Part shown: piece by piece, positions 9,288 through 15,955 of the stretch
How positions within the stretch are numbered: the first letter of the stretch is position 1
How the letters are laid out: every line of letters starts with the position of its first letter
Assembly (NCBI RefSeq): GCF_001999725.1
Contig: NZ_MDDP01000004.1
Coordinates: forward strand, 186,001-250,000
Direction of reading: 5' to 3'
Origin: Cellulophaga omnivescoria
GTDB taxonomy: Bacteria > Bacteroidota > Bacteroidia > Flavobacteriales > Flavobacteriaceae
Length of the DNA: 64,000 bases
Notes under the pieces: model-generated
Told to the model about the DNA's origin: nothing
The model's database searches: none
Seen by the model: the letters and a program-made list of their open reading frames with translations, nothing else
Program-made: the position numbers and the translations under genes

Positions 9288-9304
9288 TTGCATTCGTGTT
9301 GCAT
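9288..9304. promoter_or_regulatory. Second copy of the candidate Zur/Fur-type operator, before the regulator gene
   Basis: TTGCATTCGTGTTGCAT matches the site at 4920-4936. A TAnnTTTG element (TATTTTTG, 9305-9312) abuts its right edge, so bound protein would block the promoter. This fits autoregulation by the Fur-family protein that starts at 9317. Confidence 0.5.
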
Positions 9305-9316
9305 TATTTTTGTAAT

Positions 9317-9697
9317 ATGGGAGTGATAAGACAAACAAAATCGGTTAAAATTTTACATAATGAATTTGATAAAAGTTCAGAGGCAATTTCTGTAACTGCT
9401 TTAATAGAACGTTTTAGCTCTAAAATGAACAAAACCACTATTTATCGTGTTTTAGACAAGCTTGAAGACGATGGATACTTGCATTCTTTTTTAGGTAAAA
9501 ACGGCCATAAATGGTATGCAAAATGCAACGGCTGTTCATCTAGCAATCATACAGATGCGCACCCGCATTTTCAATGTTCTAACTGTGGCAAGGTAGATTG
9601 CCTTCCTGCAGATGTTGTAATACCTAAAATTCCTAACAGAATTGTAGATGTTTCACAAGTACTTTTACAAGGTAAGTGTGAGCAATGCCATACATAA
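9317..9697 (+). CDS. Fur-family metal-dependent repressor (Zur-like)
   Basis: The protein (126 residues from the ATG at 9317) has the Fur plan. A winged-helix DNA-binding half includes NKTTIYRVLDKLEDDGYLHS. The dimerisation half contains HTDAHPHF followed by CSNC, and ends with a second pair, CEQC; these two CxxC pairs form the structural zinc site of Fur proteins. A GTG at 9296 would extend it by seven residues, but that start lies within the candidate operator and upstream of the -7 element, so 9317 is preferred. With the -7 box at 9305-9312 the transcript would begin very near the ATG, so it may be nearly leaderless. Context (His-rich lipoproteins, ZnuD-like receptor) argues for zinc sensing, but iron or manganese is not excluded. 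Confidence 0.8.
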   Translation: MGVIRQTKSVKILHNEFDKSSEAISVTALIERFSSKMNKTTIYRVLDKLEDDGYLHSFLGKNGHKWYAKCNGCSSSNHTDAHPHFQCSNCGKVDCLPADVVIPKIPNRIVDVSQVLLQGKCEQCHT

Positions 9698-9723
9698 AAT
9701 CACAAAACATAATTTATAATTCT

Positions 9724-9756
9724 AAAAAAGAGGTAATTGTCATTATCTCTTTTTTT
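9724..9756 (+). terminator. Intrinsic terminator after the Fur-family gene
   Basis: AAAAAAGAGGTAAT / ATTATCTCTTTTTT forms a 14-bp stem (one G-T pair) with a 4-base loop and ends in a T-run, 27 bases after the stop. Confidence 0.8.
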
Positions 9757-9937
9757 GTTTTCATAAGTAGGTAGTAAATAAAACAATGTTACTTATTCAA
9801 ATGGTACAACTCATATTAATTTTACTTCTGTTTTCTTAAAAGTTGATTATGATACTGCACAAAATGTGATTGAGTACAGAACGTTTTTGAATAATTTTTT
9901 TTGTGTTAATTATGTTTAATGAAATAAAAGAACTATT

Positions 9938-10126
9938 ATGAAAAAAGTTTTATTTAAAACCCTTTAGGGCTTAATCTTTATAGCATTTAGCGTTGGCATT
10001 ATGTGGCTACTTATATTTGCTTTTTTATTTTATTCTCATCTATTTAATGAGAGTTATAATTACCTTTATTATTTAAACAAAGGTAATTTTTTGGTATATT
10101 TACCCTCGTTAAGACAACGCAAGTAA
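9938..10126 (+). pseudogene. Small membrane-protein reading frame interrupted by an in-frame TAG
   Basis: From the ATG at 9938 the frame reads MKKVLFKTL, then TAG (9965-9967), then runs open for 52 more codons to the TAA at 10124. The continuation has a strongly hydrophobic segment (GIMWLLIFAFLFYSHLF) followed by a Tyr/Asn-rich and basic tail (PSLRQRK). A restart ATG at 10001 would give a 41-residue membrane peptide. It is either a decayed small membrane-protein gene or a chance frame. Otherwise the 440-base gap between the Fur-type gene and the first Fic gene holds only a terminator, a hairpin at 10059-10087 and direct repeats. Confidence 0.3.
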
Positions 10127-10140
10127 TATTTACCCTTGTT
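10096..10140. repeat. Direct repeats at the start of the first Fic gene
   Basis: ATATTTACCCTCGTT (10096-10110) and ATATTTACCCTTGTT (10126-10140) match at 14 of 15 positions with a 30-base period, about three helical turns. The second copy ends 5 bases before the Fic start codon. A hairpin (ATTACCTTT/AAAGGTAAT, 10059-10087) followed by T6 lies just upstream. The repeats look like a control site for the Fic gene. Confidence 0.5.
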
Positions 10141-10144
10141 TAAA

Positions 10145-11230
10145 ATGGCGAAATTTAAAAAAAATATACCTTATAACAGTCTACCGCTATTACCACCTAA
10201 AACAACTTTAGAAACCACTAAAGTGTTACGCAAGACCATTGATGCCAGTAGAGCATTAGCACAACTTAATGGTATGCTTACCAATTTACCAAACCCAACA
10301 TTGTTTTTAGATACTATTCATTTACAAGAGGCCAAAGCAAGTTCTGAAATAGAAAACATAATAACTACTAATGATGATTTGTATAAATCTTTAGTAGCAG
10401 ATAAAAAATTTGATAATCCAGCTACTAAAGAAGTTATTAGTTACAAAGAAGCTCTTTGGAATGGTTTACAAGAGATAGATAAACGTCCATTTATATCTAC
10501 TAATTTATGTGTGCAAATTGTACAAAGCATCAAAAAGAATACCGCAGGTATTAGAACAACACCAGGGACTGCTTTAAAAAATGCAAATGGCGAAACTATT
10601 TACACACCACCAACAGGTGAAGCTGTGATAAGAGAAAAGATGGCTAACCTTGAAACCTTTATAAATGGTGAAGATGCTGTAGACCCATTAATTAAAATGG
10701 CATTAATGCACTATCAATTTGAAGCGATACATCCTTTTAGTGATGGTAATGGTAGAACAGGACGTATTTTGTTATTACTTTATTTAAAACTTGAAAAATT
10801 ATTAGATACTCCAGCTATCTATTTAAGTGAATATATCATTAAAAATAAGGCTGATTACTATACTAAATTACGTGAAGTAACCGAAAATAATGATTGGGAA
10901 GGCTGGATACTCTATATGCTTGAAATGGTAGAATATACTGCAAACAAAGGATTGCAACGTTTAAAAGATGTTACCGATTTAATGGAACAAATGACCGATG
11001 AAATTAGAGAGACTTTACCTAAAGTATATACTAAAGAATTGGTTGAAATACTATTTAGATTACCTTATACGAAACGACAGTTTTTAATTGATGCCAAATT
11101 AGGTACACCAAAAACAGTTGGTAATTATTTAATGGAATTAGAAAAAACTGGGTTTCTAATTTCCGAAAAAGTTGGTAAAGAAAAACTATATCTCAATCAC
11201 AGATTAATGACTGTGTTAGAAGCATCCTAA
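10145..11230 (+). CDS. Fic-domain protein (probable AMP-transferase) with N-terminal inhibitory motif
   Basis: The protein (361 residues from the ATG at 10145) has an N-terminal Fic/DOC helical domain. The inhibitory signature (S/T)xxxE(G/N) is seen as SSEIEN at residues 66-71. The catalytic motif HPFSDGNGRTGR begins at about H196 and is intact. The C-terminal third (TKRQFLIDAKLGTPKTVGNY) looks like a winged-helix DNA-binding domain. Class II Fic enzymes transfer AMP from ATP to hydroxyl side chains and are held off by the N-terminal glutamate. The DNA-binding tail plus the direct repeats at its start suggest autoregulation. No separate antitoxin gene is needed or seen. A TTG at 10136 is an unlikely alternative start. 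Confidence 0.88.
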   Translation: MAKFKKNIPYNSLPLLPPKTTLETTKVLRKTIDASRALAQLNGMLTNLPNPTLFLDTIHLQEAKASSEIENIITTNDDLYKSLVADKKFDNPATKEVISYKEALWNGLQEIDKRPFISTNLCVQIVQSIKKNTAGIRTTPGTALKNANGETIYTPPTGEAVIREKMANLETFINGEDAVDPLIKMALMHYQFEAIHPFSDGNGRTGRILLLLYLKLEKLLDTPAIYLSEYIIKNKADYYTKLREVTENNDWEGWILYMLEMVEYTANKGLQRLKDVTDLMEQMTDEIRETLPKVYTKELVEILFRLPYTKRQFLIDAKLGTPKTVGNYLMELEKTGFLISEKVGKEKLYLNHRLMTVLEAS

Positions 11231-11270
11231 TTTACTTGCAAACCCAATCATAAATAATAACCACCAACCG

Positions 11271-12032
11271 ATGAATCAAAATTTAGAAAACACGTATAAT
11301 TTATCTAGTAGAAAAAGAAGAATAGTTGCATTTGCTATTGATCACTGTTTATTCATATTTTTAATTGTAAGTATTGTTTTTTTATCACTTGGGTCGGATT
11401 TTATAAACGAAACCAATTTTAGTAACATTTTGTCTAAAATGCTACCATCTATGGTTATTGGCTTATTAATTTACTTTTCAAAAGATACTAAAAAAGGTAT
11501 TAGTCCTGGTAAATGGATTATGGGAATTATGGTTCGTGATGAAAATGACCCCTCTGAGGTTCCTTCTTTTGGAAGGTTATTAACTAGAAACTTATTTTTA
11601 ATTATATGGCCTGTAGAATTTATAGTTCTTGCTACCAATCAAAATAAAAAAAGATTAGGAGATAAAACAGCAAAAGCAATTGTAGTTAAAAACCCTAACA
11701 AACCAGTAAAACTACCAAGAATAATAGCATTAGTAGCAACAGGATTTACCTTTTTTATATTTATATTTTTCTTTGTTGGCTCTGTAATGAAAAACTCTGA
11801 CGCTTATAAGGTTGCTATTATTGAAATTGAAAAAAATGAAGAAATACAATCTGAAACCGGAGGTATAAAAGACTATGGTATGATGCCAACAGGAAGCATT
11901 AATATGACTAACGGTTATGGTGAGGCTATACTAGGAATAAAAGTAATTGGCAATGATAAAGATGTTAATGTAGATGTTTACCTCACAAAAGAGAGCAATG
12001 GCGAATGGGAACTAATTGAGCTTAGTAAATAA
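11271..12032 (+). CDS. RDD-family membrane protein with C-terminal Coa1/Tim21-like domain
   Basis: The 253-residue protein starts with an RDD domain. The family Arg is in SRKRRIVAFAIDH near residue 13, with the Asp in AIDH and hydrophobic helices around residues 28-45 and 55-68; KGISPGKWIMGI and FGRLLTRNLFLIIWP complete the pattern. A third or fourth membrane helix (FTFFIFIFFFVGSV) near residue 160 precedes a soluble tail resembling the Coa1 domain: GYGEAILGIKVIGNDKD, ending NGEWELIEL. The role of RDD proteins is unclear; some act in transport. It follows the first Fic gene by 40 bases and may share its transcript. Confidence 0.7.
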   Translation: MNQNLENTYNLSSRKRRIVAFAIDHCLFIFLIVSIVFLSLGSDFINETNFSNILSKMLPSMVIGLLIYFSKDTKKGISPGKWIMGIMVRDENDPSEVPSFGRLLTRNLFLIIWPVEFIVLATNQNKKRLGDKTAKAIVVKNPNKPVKLPRIIALVATGFTFFIFIFFFVGSVMKNSDAYKVAIIEIEKNEEIQSETGGIKDYGMMPTGSINMTNGYGEAILGIKVIGNDKDVNVDVYLTKESNGEWELIELSK

Positions 12033-12228
12033 TAAAAAAAAACACTCTATACCTCTTACGGCATTTTGCAAATGCCTAAATCTTAAAATCTTAATTAACA
12101 AGGATTCACTGCGTGCATCCCAGGTAAGTATCCCGAGCAAGCATAAAACCTTAACAAACTACGTTTGTAGATTTTTGTTTTTTAAACTACTTATGAAAAT
12201 AAATTTTCAGCGTAGTTGTAAAAAACAA

Positions 12229-12254
12229 AAACCCGTAACTTTCGTTACGGGTTT
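12229..12254 (-). terminator. Terminator of the tRNA-Ser gene
   Basis: AAACCCGTAAC / GTTACGGGTTT, a perfect 11-bp stem with a TTTC loop, is followed on the minus strand by a T-rich run. It lies 6 bases beyond the 3' end of the minus-strand tRNA. The rest of the 228-base gap after the RDD gene shows only a short inverted repeat (GGCATTTTGCAAATGCC) and no gene. Confidence 0.85.
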
Positions 12255-12260
12255 CTTTTG

Positions 12261-12345
12261 CGGAGAAAGAGGGATTCGAACCCCCGGAGGTGTGACCCTC
12301 AACAGTTTTCAAGACTGCCGCATTCGACCACTCTGCCATTTCTCC
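12261..12345 (-). tRNA. tRNA-Ser (anticodon TGA)
   Basis: The minus strand reads GGAGAAATGGCAGAGTGGTC onward, with a 7-bp acceptor stem (GGAGAAA/TTTCTCC), the anticodon loop CTTGAAA, a long serine-type variable arm and the T-arm GGTTCGAATCC. The anticodon TGA reads UCA codons. The 3' CCA is not encoded. I saw no duplicated tRNA 3' end in the window that would mark an integrated element. Confidence 0.97.
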
Positions 12346-12499
12346 AAGTGTCTCATAAGGTATTCCCTTAATGCGGGTGCAAATATAAGAACCTTTTTTT
12401 ATTCTATAAAACTATTTTATGCTTTTTTCTGTATTTTTTATTACTATAAACTATAACTCTTTGTTTCTTAAAAATTTAGACCTTAAAAAAAATCACAAA

Positions 12500-12958
12500 T
12501 TAACTTCTTGGTTTATTAAGTTGCCTATCATATAAAACAATACTGCCTGCTACTGCTACATTTAAACTTAAGGTAGACTTAAATTTTACTAAAAAGTGCG
12601 ACTCCTCTATGGCTTCTTTGCTTAAACCGTGATCTTCTGCTCCTAGTAAATACACACAGCGTCTAGGATGCTCAAAGGTTTCTAAATCTACCGCAGTATC
12701 ATCTAGCTCCACTCCTACTATTCTGGTGCCTACAGGAATGTTATTTTTAAAATCATTAAATGTATTGTAGTGGTAATATGGTATAGATTTTACAGCATTG
12801 TGTGTATCACAAGCTTGTTTAGCATATCTGTTGCCAATAGTAAAAATAAAACTAGCTCCTAAGTTTTGTGCTGTACGCCATAAAACACCCAAATTCTCTG
12901 GCGTTTTACCGTTTTGTATGCCTATACCAAAGTATTCATTCACAAAATTATCATTCAT
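12500..12958 (-). CDS. TrmH/SpoU-family RNA 2'-O-methyltransferase
   Basis: This 152-residue protein is a minimal SPOUT methyltransferase. Motif 1 is NLGVLWRTAQNLGA near residue 22, motif 2 is LLGAEDHGLS near residue 104 and motif 3 is SLNVAVAGSIVLYDR near residue 130. These build the deep trefoil knot that binds S-adenosylmethionine. Family members methylate ribose 2'-OH groups in tRNA or rRNA; the target here is unknown. Its start overlaps the stop of the Fic gene by an ATGA. The first ~40 codons and 11 bases upstream are duplicated at 14636-14765. The gene now reads from within the Fic transcription unit rather than from its original upstream region. Confidence 0.88.
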   Translation of the reverse strand: MNDNFVNEYFGIGIQNGKTPENLGVLWRTAQNLGASFIFTIGNRYAKQACDTHNAVKSIPYYHYNTFNDFKNNIPVGTRIVGVELDDTAVDLETFEHPRRCVYLLGAEDHGLSKEAIEESHFLVKFKSTLSLNVAVAGSIVLYDRQLNKPRS

Positions 12959-12969
12959 ATCGCAAAAAT
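12840..12969. repeat. Proximal copy of the 130-bp trmH 5'-end direct repeat
   Basis: This segment aligns without gaps to 14636-14765, with 122 of 130 bases identical. It covers the first ~40 codons of the intact methyltransferase gene plus 11 bases upstream, which here also encode the end of the Fic protein. The two copies are 1,796 bp apart. Confidence 0.9.
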
Positions 12970-14490
12970 AACTTTATACTGTGCCTCTATAGCTTTAACT
13001 TCTTCTTTTTTTAATGCAGAAAATTCTTTTTCTAAAGCACGTTTAGATAATACGCCATTATTTTGTTCTAAAAACCTAACCAACAAAGCCACCATTTTAT
13101 CTGGCATTTCAAATTCGTTATCTAGATATCTTTTAAAAGCATCATAACTTTGCAGATAATTTACTTCTTCCGGAATAACACGCTTTAACGTATCATCTAC
13201 ACAATCGTATAAAAATTCGGCTTGATTAGTGGCATCAAAATAACGATACAAGTCTATGGTATGGTTTAAAACTTCTACATTATTATCTTTTGTAACTTTC
13301 CATTTAATAATATCTAATAATGGATGTGAGTAACTTTCTAGTACTTTTCTATAATCATCAATATGGTCTAAAATTGATGCTGATACTGGAAAAATAACTC
13401 CTTGTTTTGTAAATTCTTTTTTAGCGAGTATATGATGTATTAAATATCTGTGCAAACGACCATTACCATCTTCAAAAGGATGTATAAACACAAATCCAAA
13501 TGCTATAGATGCAGCTGCTAATACTGCATCATAAGTTGCATCTTGCATTAACACATTAGCGCTAACCAATCCTTTTAATAACAATGCTATATCTTGGTGT
13601 TTTGCTGATATATGTTCTGGTAGTGGCTCTCCAGAAATTCTATCATGTTCTCCAACAAAACCGCCTTCATCTCTTAACCCTAATTTTATAAATCTGGCAT
13701 TTTCAATTACTATTTGCTGTAAACGCTCTAATTCTGCTACACTTAATGGTTTGTTACCAGCTTGCCCAATGGCTTTTCCCCAACGCATAGCTCTATTGGT
13801 TCCTGGATTTTCATTCTCTATAGTAAACGATGCTTTTGAGTCTTTTAAAAGTAAAAAGGAAGATGCACGTTGTAATACATCTTTATGGATACTATTTAAA
13901 AATGTGTTTTTTTTATCAGATAGATTGGCGTTAATATGTGTTTCTAATTTTTGGGTTTTAAAAATTAACGGACAAAAATCTACGGTTCCAGGAAGGTTGT
14001 TAATTACACGATGCCTTGCAGAGCGTGTCCCTTTTATAGCGTATTGCAATTTAGTATCTAACACGTTTACATAGTTGCCACTATTTAAATCTGGAAGATG
14101 TAATGTGGCTTCTAATAGCCATTCGTATAAAAACCATAGCCTACGTGTATATTGCCCTAAGTATTCAGATTTAATAATGCTTTCTATGTCTTGTTTAGGA
14201 ACAGCGTGAAACAGTTTTTTTAACACCAATAAATTAACGCCTTCGTATTTTAAAGCAAATACTAATTGTTTATGAAGCGTGTCTTCTGGTTGATGTCTGG
14301 CTGTAAACACTTTCCAAGATGCTGTGCTGTATTTTCTGTTTTTAAAACTAATAAGCGCTAATTGGTTAGGCATAGGCACCTGCAAAGCATACGCTTGTAT
14401 AATAGCGCCATAACCTACTAAAGTACCTTCTTCTGGTGCTTCTATTCCGTGAAAAGCCTTTATTTTAAGTGAATATTGCTTATTTTTCAT
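12955..14490 (-). CDS. Large Fic-domain protein, probably inserted at the trmH-like gene
   Basis: The 511-residue protein has an intact Fic catalytic motif, HPFEDGNGRLHR, starting at about H337. An N-terminal region (~1-260) of unrecognised type precedes it, and a helical C-terminal region ends in the last ~60 residues (LSKRALEKEFSALKKEE), possibly winged-helix. Fic enzymes modify proteins, usually by AMPylation. The gene is bracketed by a 130-bp direct repeat of the trmH-like gene's 5' end. Its own last codons (IFAI) lie inside the proximal repeat copy. Five copies of a 15-bp motif overlap its start region. These features suggest a self-contained, autoregulated toxin-like unit acquired by insertion. 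The usual inhibitory motif was not located. Confidence 0.85.
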   Translation of the reverse strand: MKNKQYSLKIKAFHGIEAPEEGTLVGYGAIIQAYALQVPMPNQLALISFKNRKYSTASWKVFTARHQPEDTLHKQLVFALKYEGVNLLVLKKLFHAVPKQDIESIIKSEYLGQYTRRLWFLYEWLLEATLHLPDLNSGNYVNVLDTKLQYAIKGTRSARHRVINNLPGTVDFCPLIFKTQKLETHINANLSDKKNTFLNSIHKDVLQRASSFLLLKDSKASFTIENENPGTNRAMRWGKAIGQAGNKPLSVAELERLQQIVIENARFIKLGLRDEGGFVGEHDRISGEPLPEHISAKHQDIALLLKGLVSANVLMQDATYDAVLAAASIAFGFVFIHPFEDGNGRLHRYLIHHILAKKEFTKQGVIFPVSASILDHIDDYRKVLESYSHPLLDIIKWKVTKDNNVEVLNHTIDLYRYFDATNQAEFLYDCVDDTLKRVIPEEVNYLQSYDAFKRYLDNEFEMPDKMVALLVRFLEQNNGVLSKRALEKEFSALKKEEVKAIEAQYKVIFAI

Positions 14491-14589
14491 AGGTTTTAGT
14501 GAAAAACATTTATTATCAAATATAAGTGAAAAACGCTTACAACTAATGAAAAATACTTATTTTTAAATTAAAATAGTTAAAAACACTTA
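14468..14589. promoter_or_regulatory. Array of five 15-bp operator-like repeats at the start of the large Fic gene
   Basis: Copies begin at 14468 (AGTGAATATTGCTTA), 14498 (AGTGAAAAACATTTA), 14525 (AGTGAAAAACGCTTA), 14545 (AATGAAAAATACTTA) and 14575 (AGTTAAAAACACTTA). Spacings are 30, 27, 20 and 30 bases. With one flanking base the best copy is a near palindrome, TAAGTG-N5-CGCTTA. The first copy lies inside the Fic start codons and the last touches the trmH fragment. An array over a start site is typical of cooperative repressor binding. Confidence 0.65.
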
Positions 14590-14754
14590 ATACCTTATGG
14601 TTTTATTTAAAGGAAATACAGGTTTTAAATTAATGGTAAAAATAAAACTAGCCCCTAAGTTTTGCGCTGTACGCCATAAAACACCTAAATTTTCTGGTGT
14701 TTTTCCGTTTTGTATGCCTATACCAAAGTATTCATTTACAAAATTATCATTCAT
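14587..14754 (-). pseudogene. Truncated duplicate of the trmH-like gene (5' fragment)
   Basis: The minus strand from the ATG at 14752-14754 encodes the first 40 residues of the methyltransferase at 12500-12958 with no amino-acid change (ending GASFIFT). It then runs into unrelated codons and stops after 55 residues. All seven base differences in the shared coding part are synonymous third-position changes (for example GTG/GTA, ACG/ACA, TTG/TTA). The fragment therefore diverged as a functional allele, not as a freely decaying copy. It probably keeps the original upstream region of the gene while the intact copy now follows the Fic gene. Motifs 2 and 3 are missing, so it cannot be active. Confidence 0.88.
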
Positions 14755-14882
14755 ACCGCAAAAATATTAAACTTTTGCTATTTTAAACAGCCATTTGGCT
14801 AGTTCTATAACTATTGCATAGTCAAATTACTTTTTTATAGTATATTACAACTTTAACATATTATTATATTATTATATTGTTT

Positions 14883-15932
14883 ATGCACGGAAACAATTCT
14901 TTTACAAAACACCTAATTTTTAGGTGTATAGCAACACGCCTATGCGTTATTTTTAGTTCTTTATTTTTTGTTACTTCTTGTAGTTCTGGTGATGGTTCGT
15001 CCTCGGAGAAAATAGACCCTACAGAAGACACACAGGCTGAAGAACAAGATGTTAACCAAGGTAACAACACTAACAACAATGAAAATAGCAATGGTTTAAA
15101 CGCCAATTTGCCGCCTTCTACAAATTTTAATTTAGCTACCTGGAATATTAGTATTCCTATAGATGAAGATAACAATAACAAAGCCGATACCGTTAAGGAA
15201 AACGAACTTAACAATGGGTTTACTAATGACAATTACTTTTATACCGCAGCAGATGGTGGTATGGTATTTAAATGTCCTATTGATGGCTTTAAAACTTCTG
15301 AAAACACCAAGTATACCAGAACAGAATTGCGAGAAATGCTACGCGCTGGCAATACTAATATAGACACACAAGGTGTTACTAAAAACAATTGGGTTTTTGG
15401 TAGCGCACCACAACAAGATATAACCAATGCTGGCGGTTATGATGGCGAATTACACGCAACATTAGCCGTAAATCACGTTACCACAACTGGTGATGATGAC
15501 CAAGTAGGAAGAGTTATTATTGGCCAAATACACGCTAATGATGATGAGCCACTGCGTATTTACTACCGCAAACTACCTAATAACACTTTAGGGGGTATTT
15601 ATATAGCACATGAAGAAAATGCTGCCAATGAAACGTTTTATGACCTTATTGGTAGTAGATCTAAAAGTGCAGCCAACCCAGAAGATGGTATTGCTTTAGA
15701 TGAAAAATTTAGCTACAGTGTAAAAGTTACAGGCAATAATATGTGGGTTACCATTAACAGAGACGGCAAAGATGCTATTGAACAATTTGTAGATATGACC
15801 AACAGTGGTTACGATGTTGGCGGACAGTATATGTATTTTAAAGCTGGCGTGTACAACCAAAACAATAGCGGTACTGCCACAGATTATGTACAGGCCACTT
15901 TTTACAGCTTAGAGAGTGGGCATAGTAAGTAA
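14883..15932 (+). CDS. Alginate lyase, polysaccharide lyase family 7, lipoprotein
   Basis: The protein (349 residues from the ATG at 14883) has a lipoprotein signal ending FFVTSCSSG, followed by an Asp/Asn/Gln-rich linker to about residue 75. The PL7 jelly-roll carries the three family signatures: RTELREM near residue 145, QIH near residue 213 and YFKAGVYNQ near residue 318. PL7 enzymes cleave alginate by beta-elimination, with the Arg, Gln, His and Tyr of these motifs forming the active site. Anchoring in the outer membrane would suit a marine alginate degrader. No other alginate genes are adjacent. A TTG at 14877 would add two residues and is unlikely to be used. Confidence 0.93.
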   Translation: MHGNNSFTKHLIFRCIATRLCVIFSSLFFVTSCSSGDGSSSEKIDPTEDTQAEEQDVNQGNNTNNNENSNGLNANLPPSTNFNLATWNISIPIDEDNNNKADTVKENELNNGFTNDNYFYTAADGGMVFKCPIDGFKTSENTKYTRTELREMLRAGNTNIDTQGVTKNNWVFGSAPQQDITNAGGYDGELHATLAVNHVTTTGDDDQVGRVIIGQIHANDDEPLRIYYRKLPNNTLGGIYIAHEENAANETFYDLIGSRSKSAANPEDGIALDEKFSYSVKVTGNNMWVTINRDGKDAIEQFVDMTNSGYDVGGQYMYFKAGVYNQNNSGTATDYVQATFYSLESGHSK

Positions 15933-15955
15933 GGAATTATTTTTCTCTATAATTT

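Noticed and set aside
12261-12345. tRNA-Ser as an attachment site of an integrated element
   Set aside because: No second copy of the tRNA 3' end and no integrase gene were seen; the trmH duplication explains the nearby insertion better.
12016-12456. Plus-strand frame of 146 codons containing GERGIRTPGGVTLNSF
   Set aside because: It is the antisense of the tRNA-Ser gene and its flanks, a well-known false protein.
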